A program made the position numbers and the translations under genes. The notes under the pieces are model-generated. The model searched no databases. It had not been told where the DNA came from and saw nothing but the letters and a program-made list of their open reading frames with translations. This document shows positions 20,509 to 28,925 of a stretch of DNA of 64,000 nucleotides, one piece after another. Where the stretch lies: positions 62,001 to 126,000 of the forward strand of contig SVRW01000001.1 in assembly GCA_015064625.1 (NCBI GenBank), written 5' to 3'. How positions within the stretch are numbered: the stretch's first letter is position 1; each line of letters opens with the position of its first letter. Source of the DNA: Oscillospiraceae bacterium. Its GTDB lineage: Bacteria > Bacillota > Clostridia > Oscillospirales > CAG-382.

Positions 20509-20534
20509 AAAGCGCATTTGTTGTTTGCTTGCAA

Positions 20535-20563
20535 AGTATACCATAAAAAAACGTGTTTGTCAA
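20535..20563 (-). promoter_or_regulatory. Strong promoter of tRNA-Gly
   Basis: On the minus strand TTGACA, 17-bp spacer, TATACT, ending about 27 bp before the mature 5' end of the tRNA. Confidence 0.9.
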
Positions 20564-20626
20564 TAGTTTTTTTGAAAAAAATTCAGTTTATTTAAAATTT
20601 TCTTTTGGCGCTTTTTATCATTAAAA

Positions 20627-20657
20627 TTGATTTCATTAAATATATTTTTATTATAAT
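20627..20657 (+). promoter_or_regulatory. Possible promoter of the carboxypeptidase gene
   Basis: TTGATT (20627-20632) and TATAAT (20652-20657) with a long 19-bp spacer; the -10 is good, the -35 uncertain. Confidence 0.45.
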
Positions 20658-20685
20658 AAATATATTGTAAAACAAGGAGCATTTT

Positions 20686-21933
20686 ATGAAGTTATTTTCA
20701 AAAAGGAAAGCGTGTCAAACCATTCTACCTAAAAATTTTAGTATATCATTCATTTGTATTTTTTTAATTTTTTGTATGAGTTCAATTTCATATGCGAAAA
20801 CTCCTGATATTTATCCCGTTGATATACCCACAGAATCTTTTTGGTTCGATGAGGCAATACCGAGTGTGAATTTTAATCCTGAATACGATACCAGAGCATT
20901 TATTTTGATGGAAGCATCAACTGGAAAGATTTTGTGCTCTTCAAATGAAAATATTCATTTACCTATAGCTTCTGTTACCAAGATAATGTCAACACTTTTG
21001 ATCGTTGAAGCAATTGATAGCGGAAAAATTGCTTTGAGCGATATTGTTTGTGTTAGTGAATACGCTTCCTCTATGGGCGGCTCTCAAGTATTTCTCGAGC
21101 CAGGCGAAAAAATGTCCGTAGACGACCTTTTAAAATCATTGATAGTTGTTTCGGCAAATGATGCGGCTGTTGCATTGGCAGAACATATTTACGGAAGTGC
21201 ATCTGTTTTCGTTCAAACAATGAATGAAAAAGCAAAAGAGCTTGGAATGGTGAATACTAATTTCATAAATACTACGGGACTTGATGAAGAAAATCATTAT
21301 TCTTCCGCATTGGACGTTGCTATAATGACAAGAGAACTTCTAAAGCACGAATTGATTTTCAAATATACATGCATATGGATGGATACGATAAGAAATGGTG
21401 CTTTCGGTTTGTCAAACACTAATAGACTCGTAAGATTTTATGACGGAGCGAATGGAATGAAGACAGGTTTCACAGATAAAGCTAAATATTGTTTATCAGG
21501 GACAGCAAAAAGAAACGATATGCAACTGATTGCTGTTGTTCTTGGTGCTGAAACCTCAAATGAGCGTTTTGCCGTGACGAAGTCCTTATTGGATTATGGA
21601 TTTGCTAATTATAATGTTTTCACGCCTCAAAAACTCAATATTGAAAATTTAAACGTTGATGGTGGAGAGAAAACTTCAGTTTCTGTCGATTATAACCCGA
21701 AATCACTTCTTCTAAAAAAAGGAGAGATGGAAAAAATAGAGCAAAAAGCTGTTTTAGAGAGTAATCTTGTTGCACCTGTAAAAAAAGGGCAGGTGATAGG
21801 CAAAATAATATATTCAATGAATGGGGCTGAAATAGGGGAAACGGCGGTAACCGCTTCCGAGAATATTAAAAAGGTTAGTTCATTTATCATATTCACAAAA
21901 ATTTGGAGTGGTATTTTACAAGGGATTTTTTAA
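20686..21933 (+). CDS. D-alanyl-D-alanine carboxypeptidase (penicillin-binding protein 5/DacF type)
   Basis: The 415-residue S11-family peptidase has a signal peptide ending near SYA(37). Catalytic motifs are SVTK (S96-K99), SAN (156-158) and KTG (259-261). The C-terminal beta domain is followed by a hydrophobic tail at about 398-415 that may anchor it in the membrane. It trims the terminal D-Ala from peptidoglycan pentapeptides. AAGGAGC precedes the ATG. Confidence 0.95.
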   Translation: MKLFSKRKACQTILPKNFSISFICIFLIFCMSSISYAKTPDIYPVDIPTESFWFDEAIPSVNFNPEYDTRAFILMEASTGKILCSSNENIHLPIASVTKIMSTLLIVEAIDSGKIALSDIVCVSEYASSMGGSQVFLEPGEKMSVDDLLKSLIVVSANDAAVALAEHIYGSASVFVQTMNEKAKELGMVNTNFINTTGLDEENHYSSALDVAIMTRELLKHELIFKYTCIWMDTIRNGAFGLSNTNRLVRFYDGANGMKTGFTDKAKYCLSGTAKRNDMQLIAVVLGAETSNERFAVTKSLLDYGFANYNVFTPQKLNIENLNVDGGEKTSVSVDYNPKSLLLKKGEMEKIEQKAVLESNLVAPVKKGQVIGKIIYSMNGAEIGETAVTASENIKKVSSFIIFTKIWSGILQGIF

Positions 21934-21940
21934 ATAGTGA

Positions 21941-21969
21941 TTGACAAAATGCATTTTTTGCATTATAAT
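21941..21969 (+). promoter_or_regulatory. Consensus promoter of pgi
   Basis: TTGACA (21941-21946), 17-bp spacer, TATAAT (21964-21969): a full consensus sigma-A promoter, fitting a highly expressed glycolytic gene. Confidence 0.92.
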
Positions 21970-22001
21970 GTATGTAACAAATAAAAAAGATGGAGAAAGA
22001 T

Positions 22002-23339
22002 ATGAGTATTAAGGTTGTTGACAAGTATTTAAAGGGATTTATCTCACAAAGCGAATTGGACGCCGAATGGAAAAAAATTCCCGAAATTGTAGAAGTTATC
22101 AAGAACAAAACAGGTGCAGGAAATGATTTTCTTGGATGGGTTGATCTTCCTGAAAATTATGATAGAAAAGAATTTGAAGCAATCAAAAAAGCAGCTGAAA
22201 AAATTCGTAAGCAAAGTGAAGCCCTTCTCGTTATCGGTATCGGTGGTTCGTATTTGGGAGCAAGAGCAGCTATAGAATTTTTGAAATCGCCTTATTATAA
22301 CCAGATGACCAAGGGAGCACCTGAAATATATTTTATCGGTAATTCATTCAGTGGAGACGATCTTGCAGACGTTCTTGCAATTTGCGAAGGAAAGGACATT
22401 TCCGTTAACGTTATTTCCAAATCAGGAACAACTACTGAAAGTGCAATAGCTTTCAGAATCATAAGAGATGTTCTCTCCAAAAAATATTCTGCCGAAGAAA
22501 TCAGGGACAGAGTATACGTTACAACAGATAAAGCAAGAGGAGCATTAAAGGGTCTTGCAGACAAGGAAGGATATGAAACCTTTGTTGTTCCTGACGATAT
22601 AGGCGGTAGATTCTCCGTTCTTACACCTGTTGGTCTTTTACCAATAGCTGTATGCGGCGCAAATATAGATGCTTTGATGGATGGTGCATTGTCCTTCAAG
22701 AAAGAGTATGATGCTAACGTTGTAAATGAAGCTACAAAATATGCAGTTATAAGAAATGTTCTTCTCAAAAAAGGAAAAGACGTTGAATTGCTCTGTAGCT
22801 ATGAACCCGCTCTCAGAATGTTTACTGAATGGTGGAAACAGCTTTACGGGGAAAGCGAAGGAAAAGACGGAAAAGGTATTTTCCCTGCATCTGTAATTTT
22901 CTCTACAGATCTTCATTCTTTGGGACAGTATATTCAGGATGGTCAGAGAAAGCTTTTTGAAACTGTTTTGAAGCAGGGAGAAGCAAATCTTGATGTTAAA
23001 GTTCCATTTAACGAAGCAGATTTTGACGGACTTAACTATATTGCAGATGAAACACTTCACAATGTAAATGAAAAGGCATACTTGGGAACAATGCTTGCTC
23101 ACACAGACGGCGGTGCTCCTAACCTTATTATTGAATACACAAAGAGAGATGAAAAAACTCTTGGTGAACTTATTTATTTCTTCTGTATAGCATGTGCTGT
23201 TTCAGGATATATGCTTGAAGTTAATCCTTTTAACCAGCCAGGCGTTGAAAGCTACAAGAAAAATATGTTTGCTTTACTTGGCAAACCAGGTTATGAAGAA
23301 ATGAAAGCAGAGCTTCTTGATAAGCTTTCAAAACAGTAA
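22002..23339 (+). CDS. pgi: Glucose-6-phosphate isomerase
   Basis: The 445-residue protein shows [13 protein letters not shown], the SKSGTTTE sugar-phosphate site, the signature segment [14 protein letters not shown] and [12 protein letters not shown] near the C-terminus. The start is placed at ATG 22002 because GGAGAAAG lies just before it. An ATG four codons upstream lies inside that ribosome site. It interconverts glucose 6-phosphate and fructose 6-phosphate. Confidence 0.97.
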   Translation: MSIKVVDKYLKGFISQSELDAEWKKIPEIVEVIKNKTGAGNDFLGWVDLPENYDRKEFEAIKKAAEKIRKQSEALLVIGIGGSYLGARAAIEFLKSPYYNQMTKGAPEIYFIGNSFSGDDLADVLAICEGKDISVNVISKSGTTTESAIAFRIIRDVLSKKYSAEEIRDRVYVTTDKARGALKGLADKEGYETFVVPDDIGGRFSVLTPVGLLPIAVCGANIDALMDGALSFKKEYDANVVNEATKYAVIRNVLLKKGKDVELLCSYEPALRMFTEWWKQLYGESEGKDGKGIFPASVIFSTDLHSLGQYIQDGQRKLFETVLKQGEANLDVKVPFNEADFDGLNYIADETLHNVNEKAYLGTMLAHTDGGAPNLIIEYTKRDEKTLGELIYFFCIACAVSGYMLEVNPFNQPGVESYKKNMFALLGKPGYEEMKAELLDKLSKQ

Positions 23340-23397
23340 ATTTGATTATTATTTTTATGATATAACAAGAATAAACAAATTATAAGGAGACAAAATT

Positions 23398-23823
23398 ATG
23401 ATTGAACTTATTATTGGATTGAAAGGTTCCGGAAAAACAAAAACTCTTATTGACAAGGTTAATGCAGCGTCTAACGTTTCCAAAGGTAATGTTGTTTGCG
23501 TTGAATTTGGCAAAAAACTCACTTTTAACGTTAACAGCAACGTAAGACTTATTGACGTTCTTGATTATAATGTTAAAAACGGAGAATCACTTTACGGATT
23601 TATTTGCGGAATTTTTTCATCCAATTATGATATTACTGAAATTTATATTGACAGCGCTCTCAAAATGTGTGAAGATAAAGTAGCTGATTTTGAAGAATTT
23701 ATATCAAAGCTTGCTAAATGCGCAGAAAAATACGATATCAAATGCTTCATTACATCTTCTATTGCTAACGAAGATCTTCCTGAAACTCTTAAAAAGTATG
23801 TTGTTTGTGCAGAAACCTTATAA
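23398..23823 (+). CDS. Small P-loop protein of unknown function
   Basis: The 141-residue protein begins IIGLKGSGKTKTLIDKVN, a clear Walker A at about 7-14. It has a hydrophobic strand followed by acid (ITEIYIDSALKM) that could act as Walker B, and a sensor-like strand ending in CFITSS. It resembles a compact RecA- or kinase-like ATP binder. I do not recognise a named family. A strong AAGGAG precedes the ATG. It lies 58 bp after pgi and 2 bp before the next gene. Confidence 0.75.
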   Translation: MIELIIGLKGSGKTKTLIDKVNAASNVSKGNVVCVEFGKKLTFNVNSNVRLIDVLDYNVKNGESLYGFICGIFSSNYDITEIYIDSALKMCEDKVADFEEFISKLAKCAEKYDIKCFITSSIANEDLPETLKKYVVCAETL

Positions 23824-23825
23824 TT

Positions 23826-24224
23826 ATGAAAAACGCTAAGTTGGTTTTTCATCGTTGCGGTTTGTTTTTTATGCTACTGTCGTTATTCCTTCTTCTTGTA
23901 AGAGATAGTGAAAATACGACTGAGGCTTATACTTATACGTTTCAGCATGCTGCAACAATTTTAGTTTGGGGATTGTTTTTCGGCTTATCTTTTATAATTT
24001 TTGATTTTAAAAAAATACCTTCTTTTGTTTCCAGAATTATTCATTTTGTCATAAATGGAGTTGCTATGTGTCTTTGGATAATCGCAATCCAAACAAAAGT
24101 AGAATCTAATTTATTTCAAATTATATTCTTTGCAATTTTCCTTTATGTAGTTATATATTGGGTAATTCATTTTATAAACGTTGGGATTTGTAAGCTTGGA
24201 AAAATTATTTCCCAGGAAAAGTAA
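23826..24224 (+). CDS. Four-helix membrane protein of unknown function
   Basis: The 132-residue protein has about four hydrophobic helices (LFFMLLSLFLLLV, ATILVWGLFFGLSFIIF, IIHFVINGVAMCLWIIA, IIFFAIFLYVVIYWVIHF). The ATG at 23826 is chosen because it sits 2 bp after the preceding stop, suggesting coupling. The ribosome site is weak. Length and layout resemble DUF3021-like proteins, but I cannot confirm this. A terminator follows. Confidence 0.65.
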   Translation: MKNAKLVFHRCGLFFMLLSLFLLLVRDSENTTEAYTYTFQHAATILVWGLFFGLSFIIFDFKKIPSFVSRIIHFVINGVAMCLWIIAIQTKVESNLFQIIFFAIFLYVVIYWVIHFINVGICKLGKIISQEK

Positions 24225-24235
24225 TTCAAAAATTT

Positions 24236-24265
24236 GTGTCACTCGATATATCGGGTGACACTTTT
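24236..24265 (+). terminator. Terminator before sfsA
   Basis: GTGTCACTCGAT / ATCGGGTGACAC stem (one G-U type mismatch) followed by TTTTG, only 18 bp before the sfsA start. Confidence 0.75.
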
Positions 24266-24282
24266 GTATAAGGCGGAGTTTT

Positions 24283-24978
24283 ATGAAATATAATAAAATA
24301 ATAAAAGGAATTTTTATAAACAGACCAAATAGATTTATAGCAAACGTTCAAATTGATGATAAGATGGAAGCTGTTCATGTGAAAAACACAGGAAGATGCA
24401 AAGAGCTTTTGATAGAGGGATGTACTGTTTATCTTTCTATAAGCGAGAATCCTGCTAGAAAAACGAAATATGACCTTGTTGCTGTTGAAAAAATTAAAGA
24501 CAAAAACACTATTATGCTTATAAATATCGATTCTCAAGTTGTGAATGACGTTGCTGAAGAGTGGTTAAAAAAAGGAAATATATTTTCGAAAGACGCTTTA
24601 ATTAAAAGAGAAGTTACGTTCGGAAAATCCAGATTTGATTTTTACATTGAAGATAAAAACAGAAAAGCATTTCTTGAAGTGAAAGGCGTAACTCTTGAAA
24701 ATGAAGGGGTTGCTTCTTTTCCTGATGCGCCAACTGAAAGAGGGATAAAACATATAAATGAACTATGTATATGTAAATCGCAAGGATACGATGCTTATAT
24801 ACTTTTTGTTATTCAAATGAAAGGTGTCTCCATTTTTAAACCAAACGAAGTTATTCATAAGAGATTTGCTGATGCTCTAAGAAATGCTGAAAAAGGTGGA
24901 GTGAAAATAATATGTATAGATTGTATTGTTTCAGAAAATGAGATTATTGCCGATAGTTATTTACCTTTTGCTTTATAA
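24283..24978 (+). CDS. sfsA: SfsA family protein (DNA/RNA nuclease-like)
   Basis: The 231-residue protein has the SfsA layout: RPNRFIANVQID near the N-terminus, VHVKNTGRCKELL, then the nuclease-like core GKSRFDFYIE ... AFLEVKGVTLE and FPDAPTERGIKHINEL. SfsA was named for sugar fermentation stimulation. The core resembles PD-(D/E)XK nucleases, and its physiological role is not settled. GGCGGAG precedes the ATG. Confidence 0.95.
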   Translation: MKYNKIIKGIFINRPNRFIANVQIDDKMEAVHVKNTGRCKELLIEGCTVYLSISENPARKTKYDLVAVEKIKDKNTIMLINIDSQVVNDVAEEWLKKGNIFSKDALIKREVTFGKSRFDFYIEDKNRKAFLEVKGVTLENEGVASFPDAPTERGIKHINELCICKSQGYDAYILFVIQMKGVSIFKPNEVIHKRFADALRNAEKGGVKIICIDCIVSENEIIADSYLPFAL

Positions 24979-25037
24979 TATATCGATTATAATTATTGAA
25001 ACTGGAATAAATTTTTCATTTTCGGTTATTAAAAGAA

Positions 25038-25064
25038 AAAACCTTGTCCAAAAAGACAAGGTTT
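25038..25064 (-). terminator. Terminator of rpsU
   Basis: Minus-strand stem AAACCTTGTC / GACAAGGTTT with a T-rich loop, followed by TTTTCTTTT. Confidence 0.88.
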
Positions 25065-25085
25065 AAACGTTAAATTAAAGGAATT

Positions 25086-25262
25086 TTACTTATACTTACG
25101 CTTTCTTGCTGCTTCAGCTTTCTTCTTACGTTTTACGCTGGGCTTTTCATAATGCTCTCTCTTACGCAATTCAGCCTGAACACCGCTTCTGAGGCAGGAT
25201 CTCTTGAATCTACGCAATGCGCTTTCAAAGGATTCATTTTCCTTAACTCTGACTTCTGCCAT
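25086..25262 (-). CDS. rpsU: 30S ribosomal protein S21
   Basis: The 58-residue basic protein [20 protein letters not shown] is typical of S21, with a Lys/Arg-rich tail. The start at 25262 follows GGAGGG by 9 nt. A longer frame would begin inside the ribosome site. A single-gene unit ending at a terminator. Confidence 0.97.
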   Translation of the reverse strand: MAEVRVKENESFESALRRFKRSCLRSGVQAELRKREHYEKPSVKRKKKAEAARKRKYK

Positions 25263-25359
25263 GATATATTTCCCTCCCTCCAAAAGAAAGTACAGCGATA
25301 ATACTATTGTATTCTAACACAAATAAATTTGTTTGTCAACAATAATTTGTTGAAAAAAC

Positions 25360-25719
25360 TTATTTTGCAATAGCTGCTTTTGCTTTCTCTGCCAAGGATG
25401 CGAAAGCTTCTTTGTCACAGATAGCGATTTCAGAAAGCATTTTTCTGTTGAGGTCAATGCCTGCAAGCTTAAGTCCATGCATAAATGTAGAATAGTTCAT
25501 GCCACAAACTTTAGCCTGTGCAGAGATACGAGTGATCCAAAGTTTTCTGAAATCTCTCTTTTTTGCTTTTCTGCCTGCAAAAGCATAGTTACCACTTTTC
25601 CAAACAGCCTGTTTAGCCATCTTAAAATGTTTACTTTTGGAACCCCAATAGCCTTTTGCAAGCTTTAAAATTTTATTTCTTCTTTTTCTTGTCATTAAAG
25701 CGCGTTTAATTCTTGCCAT
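25360..25719 (-). CDS. rplT: 50S ribosomal protein L20
   Basis: The 119-residue L20 starts [20 protein letters not shown] and contains the canonical [11 protein letters not shown] and YSTFMHGL segments. It is the last gene of infC-rpmI-rplT. In Firmicutes L20 also binds the operon leader to cause early termination; a matching leader hairpin is present upstream of infC here. Confidence 0.98.
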   Translation of the reverse strand: MARIKRALMTRKRRNKILKLAKGYWGSKSKHFKMAKQAVWKSGNYAFAGRKAKKRDFRKLWITRISAQAKVCGMNYSTFMHGLKLAGIDLNRKMLSEIAICDKEAFASLAEKAKAAIAK

Positions 25720-25746
25720 TTTTGTTTACCTCCTTAATAAAATAGA

Positions 25747-25944
25747 TTAACCGTAGGGAAGAAGCTTCTTGAGCTGTGCAGCATTACCAGAAGCAACATA
25801 ACCGGAATTTCTGAGAATTCTCTTACGTTTAGGGGCTTTTAAGCCGAGCTTATGTCTTTTTCCCGAGTGGTTGTACTTGATTTTACCTGTAGCGGTAAAC
25901 TTGAAACGTTTTGCTGATGCGCTATGAGATTTAATCTTACCCAT
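25747..25944 (-). CDS. rpmI: 50S ribosomal protein L35
   Basis: The 65-residue L35 begins MGKIKSHSASAKRFKFTATG. The ATG at 25944 is preferred; AAAGGA lies 10 nt upstream, inside the end of infC, and the gene overlaps infC by 8 bp, which implies translational coupling. Confidence 0.97.
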   Translation of the reverse strand: MGKIKSHSASAKRFKFTATGKIKYNHSGKRHKLGLKAPKRKRILRNSGYVASGNAAQLKKLLPYG

Positions 25945-26491
25945 TTTGATCATTTCCTTTCTTAACTTTTGTTTGTTGATTCGTTTTCTTGGGAGCAAGA
26001 ATCATAATCATATTTCTGCCATCCAAAAGTGGTGCTTTTTCTACGGAGCATATTTCTCCGCAACCTTCAATAAATCTTTGCAAAAGCTCACTTCCTCTTT
26101 CAGGATGGGTGATTTCTCTACCCATGAATTTCAAAACGACTTTAACTTTATTTCCGTCGTTTAAAAATCTGTTTGCATGTTTAAGCTTGGTTTCGAAATC
26201 ATGATTTTCAATTCTGCATCTGAGTTGAATTTCTTTGAGTTCAACAACCTGTTGCTTCTTTTTGCTTTCTTTTTCGCGCTTTTCTTTTTCAAACTTATAC
26301 TTGCCGAAGTCCATTACTTTGCAAACTGGGGGAGTTGCCTCTGGGGCAATTTCAACCAAGTCAAGATGTTCGTCGGCGGCAATATCCAATGCAGCAGAAA
26401 GAGACATTATTCCGAGCTGCTGACCGTCACTGCCAATAACGCGTACTTGAGAAGCTTTAATCTGATCGTTGATAAGGGAACGCTTACTGAT
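25937..26491 (-). CDS. infC: Translation initiation factor IF-3, probable AUC start
   Basis: The 184-residue IF-3 starts (M)SKRSLINDQIKASQVRVIG and has DYGKYKFE-like DFGKYKFEKEKREKESKK plus the C-terminal domain LKFMGREITHPERG. The start is set at the ATC codon 26491-26489. A perfect GGAGGTGG (26497-26504) lies 8 nt upstream counted from GGAGG, and the N-terminus then matches the family. The only upstream ATG in frame lies beyond a terminator hairpin and would add a non-IF3 extension of 36 residues. Non-AUG starts (AUU, AUC) are known for infC and allow IF-3 to repress its own translation. Confidence 0.95.
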   Translation of the reverse strand: MSKRSLINDQIKASQVRVIGSDGQQLGIMSLSAALDIAADEHLDLVEIAPEATPPVCKVMDFGKYKFEKEKREKESKKKQQVVELKEIQLRCRIENHDFETKLKHANRFLNDGNKVKVVLKFMGREITHPERGSELLQRFIEGCGEICSVEKAPLLDGRNMIMILAPKKTNQQTKVKKGNDQNG

Positions 26492-26504
26492 AAATTCCAC
26501 CTCC

Positions 26505-26641
26505 AATGTTTTTCCCAAAAAAAATGTGCGGAGAAGAACATCCGCACAATTAAACAACAAACAAAAATCTTTTTGTTCGATGAATTGTATTAGCCACATA
26601 CACCATATGTATGGGCGAGAACGGAAGTTCTACTTCTTTGT
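26505..26641 (-). promoter_or_regulatory. infC-rpmI-rplT leader with attenuator (L20-leader type)
   Basis: An untranslated leader of about 135 nt separates the promoter from infC. It ends in an intrinsic terminator (26517-26548): TGTGCGGA / TCCGCACA stem, short loop and eight T residues, 12 nt before the infC Shine-Dalgarno. This arrangement matches L20-controlled transcription attenuation known in Bacillus. The competing antiterminator pairing was not worked out. Confidence 0.75.
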
Positions 26642-26647
26642 ACTGAA

Positions 26648-26676
26648 AGTATACCATAAAGAAAAGCGTTTGTCAA
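26648..26676 (-). promoter_or_regulatory. Strong promoter of infC-rpmI-rplT
   Basis: Minus strand TTGACA, 17-bp spacer, TATACT. The -10 and flanking bases resemble the tRNA-Gly promoter in this window (both have TATGGTATACTTT). Confidence 0.9.
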
Positions 26677-26759
26677 TACATTTTTTGATTTTTTTTATTT
26701 AAAAACAATATTTTTTTCGAACAATATTTTTTCGAAAATTAATGTTGTATTTCATAGAT

Positions 26760-27197
26760 TTATATTTTAGGCTTATTGTTTTTGAAAATTGGATATTTGA
26801 AAATTCGCTCCATTAAGTTACATATGAGTAAGGCAGGGAAGGAAAGAATTATCCATAGAGCGGTAAACGGAAGACAAATTTGGCCCAAAAGATTAAGAGG
26901 TACGGATGAATAATCCCATACGTTCATTTTGAAAATCATGTTGAAAACAACTCCGATTATAAGCTCTATTGATGTTATAATAAGACCCCCAATAATCGCT
27001 TTGATAAATATTTTTTTATTCTTAAATATAGAGCAATTATTGCATATAAAATCAATAAACGCAAGAGAAAGTCCCCCTGCGAAAAACATGGAGTAATGAG
27101 AATGTCCACGTGCAAATATTTCCAAACAATAATATATACTTCCACCAAGTAAAAAAAGAAATGAGAATTTAATAGTTGATTGTAACTTCTTGTTCAT
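26760..27197 (-). CDS. Membrane protein, CmpB-like putative ABC-transporter permease family
   Basis: The 145-residue protein has about four transmembrane helices and the motif NVWDYSSVPLNLLGQICLPFTALW. That motif is characteristic of the small family annotated as putative ABC-type transport permease (PF06541-like). No ATPase gene is next to it, so a transport role is unsupported. The start at ATG 27197 lies 8 nt after AGGAG. The Shine-Dalgarno is partly paired in a 7-bp hairpin (27209-27227). Confidence 0.7.
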   Translation of the reverse strand: MNKKLQSTIKFSFLFLLGGSIYYCLEIFARGHSHYSMFFAGGLSLAFIDFICNNCSIFKNKKIFIKAIIGGLIITSIELIIGVVFNMIFKMNVWDYSSVPLNLLGQICLPFTALWIILSFPALLICNLMERIFKYPIFKNNKPKI

Positions 27198-27208
27198 TAG
27201 CAACTTCT

Positions 27209-27227
27209 CCTGAATTTTTTATTCAGG
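27209..27227 (-). promoter_or_regulatory. Hairpin overlapping a Shine-Dalgarno
   Basis: Perfect 7-bp stem CCTGAAT / ATTCAGG with a 5-nt A loop on the minus strand. Its 3' arm ends inside the CAGGAG ribosome site of the CmpB-like gene, so it could limit translation. Confidence 0.4.
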
Positions 27228-27305
27228 GTTAGTATTGCCTAAAAGCGGTAAAATATACCGTATATGTTTATGGGGCCAGAAGTTAAAAACATGATGTATT
27301 TAATA

Positions 27306-28181
27306 TTATTTCGAAAGTGTAGCTATGACAATCTCAGGACGATTAAAAAGTCTTAGTGGCATTGAACTATTCCCTAGTCCTCTACTTATTATTACTTTCG
27401 TTTTTCCAAAGGTGTGTACTCCACTTGTGTATTTTGGAAAATACCCTTGCTGTGGAGCAAAAACAGGACCGACTAATGGAAAAATCCATTGTCCACCATG
27501 GGCATGTCCTGTAAAAACAACGTCAACTTCAGCCTGTCTGTAAACGTCGAATATTTCAGGTCTATGGGATATAAGCAAAGTAAAACCATTAACCTTTTCT
27601 TTAAGGTTTGTCAATTCCAAATGGGTTTTATTTATATATTCATCCAGTACAATGTTACTTCCGCCCCAGAAAGTAGGGTCTTTTAAACCTATTATTGAAA
27701 TCTTTTCTCCGTTTTTTTCTAAAGTTTTAATATCGCTGTCAAGTACCGTTACTCCCGAATCCAGCAATGCTTCTCTTATATATGGATAATAACCTGATTT
27801 ACATTCGTGGTTTCCTGGGGTATAGTATATAGGATATTCTTTTGATAGCGAATCAAATATTTTCATTACTTTTTTCAAATCTTTTTCGTAACTATATCCG
27901 AAATTATACCAATGGTTGTAACAATAGATAATATCACCTGAAACAACAATAAGATCGGGTTTTTCTTCTCTTATCATAGAAATGATTTTATTCTGATCTT
28001 TCCCGAAGCTTTTTCTGTGTATATCTGTTAAATGCAGGACTTTTGTTCCATTAAATGATTCCGGCAAATTATCGAAGGTGAGATTGTATTTTGTTTTCTG
28101 CAATCCGTAATTTTGTATATAAACAAAAACAGAGCAAAAACCTAAAAAAATAATTCCTAACGCGATATACAAATAAAACAT
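27306..28181 (-). CDS. Membrane-anchored metallophosphoesterase (YkuE-like)
   Basis: The 291-residue protein has an N-terminal membrane anchor (about 2-20) and the calcineurin-like metal motifs HLTDIHRKSF, VVSGDIIY, PGNHECKSG, LISHRPE and TGHAHGGQ, all intact. The active domain would face outside. Related proteins hydrolyse phosphoesters including UDP-diacylglycerol-type lipids; the exact substrate is unknown here. AAGGAG precedes the ATG. Divergent from the sugar transferase. Confidence 0.92.
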   Translation of the reverse strand: MFYLYIALGIIFLGFCSVFVYIQNYGLQKTKYNLTFDNLPESFNGTKVLHLTDIHRKSFGKDQNKIISMIREEKPDLIVVSGDIIYCYNHWYNFGYSYEKDLKKVMKIFDSLSKEYPIYYTPGNHECKSGYYPYIREALLDSGVTVLDSDIKTLEKNGEKISIIGLKDPTFWGGSNIVLDEYINKTHLELTNLKEKVNGFTLLISHRPEIFDVYRQAEVDVVFTGHAHGGQWIFPLVGPVFAPQQGYFPKYTSGVHTFGKTKVIISRGLGNSSMPLRLFNRPEIVIATLSK

Positions 28182-28242
28182 ACGAATTTTTCTCCTTAGA
28201 AGTATTTTTCGAAATAAAAAGATGAAAAATATAATTTCCTTA

Positions 28243-28271
28243 TTGATTATTTGAAAATATAATGATATAAT
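28243..28271 (+). promoter_or_regulatory. Promoter of the sugar transferase operon
   Basis: TTGATT (28243-28248), 17-bp spacer, TATAAT (28266-28271), followed by TTGGAGG before the ATG. Confidence 0.7.
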
Positions 28272-28295
28272 GATATAAAATTTGGAGGATGAATT

Positions 28296-28904
28296 ATGTA
28301 TAAATTTTTAAAACGTTTTTTTGATGTAATTTTTTCTTTTTTACTTTTGGTAATTTTATCTCCCGTATTGCTTATATGCTTTATAGCGGTAAAGCTGGAT
28401 TCTCCTGGTCCCGTGGTATTCAAGCAGACAAGACTTTGTAAAGATGGTAAAGAATTTACTATGTATAAATTCAGATCCATGCGTGTTAATTCTGAACATA
28501 CTGGAACTGGTGTTTATTCATACAAGGGCGACAAGAGAGTAACAAAGGTAGGAAATATATTGAGAAAAACAAGCCTTGACGAATTGCCGCAGCTTGTAAA
28601 TATTTTGAAGGGTGAAATGAGCTTCATTGGACCAAGACCCGTCCTTACATATCATCCATGGCCATTTGAAGAATATACAGAAACTCAAAAAAGAAGATTT
28701 AACGTTCGTCCTGGAATCACAGGACTTGCTCAGGTAAATGGAAGAAAAGCAGCTCTTTGGGATGCCAGACTTGAATTTGACGTTGACTATGCAGACAATC
28801 TTTCATTTGCTATGGACTTTAAAATCTTTTTCAAAACTATAGTTTCAGTTCTTAAAAGCGAAAGTAACGAAAACGTTGGAGAGACTGTTGGATCAAAAAA
28901 ATAA
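28296..28904 (+). CDS. Undecaprenyl-phosphate sugar-phosphate transferase (bacterial sugar transferase family)
   Basis: The 202-residue enzyme has an N-terminal hydrophobic hairpin (about 12-34) and the family motifs DSPGPVVFKQTR, YKFRSMR, LDELPQLVNILKGEMSFIGPRP and RPGITGLAQVNGR. It transfers a sugar-1-phosphate from a UDP-sugar to a polyprenyl phosphate, the first membrane step of polysaccharide or glycan assembly. It is the short (PglC-like) form. No glycosyltransferase cluster is adjacent. It is followed 21 bp later by an aldolase-family gene. Confidence 0.95.
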   Translation: MYKFLKRFFDVIFSFLLLVILSPVLLICFIAVKLDSPGPVVFKQTRLCKDGKEFTMYKFRSMRVNSEHTGTGVYSYKGDKRVTKVGNILRKTSLDELPQLVNILKGEMSFIGPRPVLTYHPWPFEEYTETQKRRFNVRPGITGLAQVNGRKAALWDARLEFDVDYADNLSFAMDFKIFFKTIVSVLKSESNENVGETVGSKK

Positions 28905-28925
28905 AATAATCGGAGATACTTGAAA

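Noticed and set aside
26177-26593. 138-codon plus-strand frame antisense to infC
   Set aside because: No ribosome site, low-complexity Phe-rich product, shadow of infC codons.
26492-26599. 36-residue N-terminal extension of IF-3 from an ATG at 26599
   Set aside because: It runs through the leader terminator, lacks a ribosome site and does not resemble IF-3.
26705-26735. Tandem ACAATATTTTTTTCGA / ACAATATTTTTTCGA as a repeat element
   Set aside because: Two short AT-rich copies in an intergenic tract; too simple to call.
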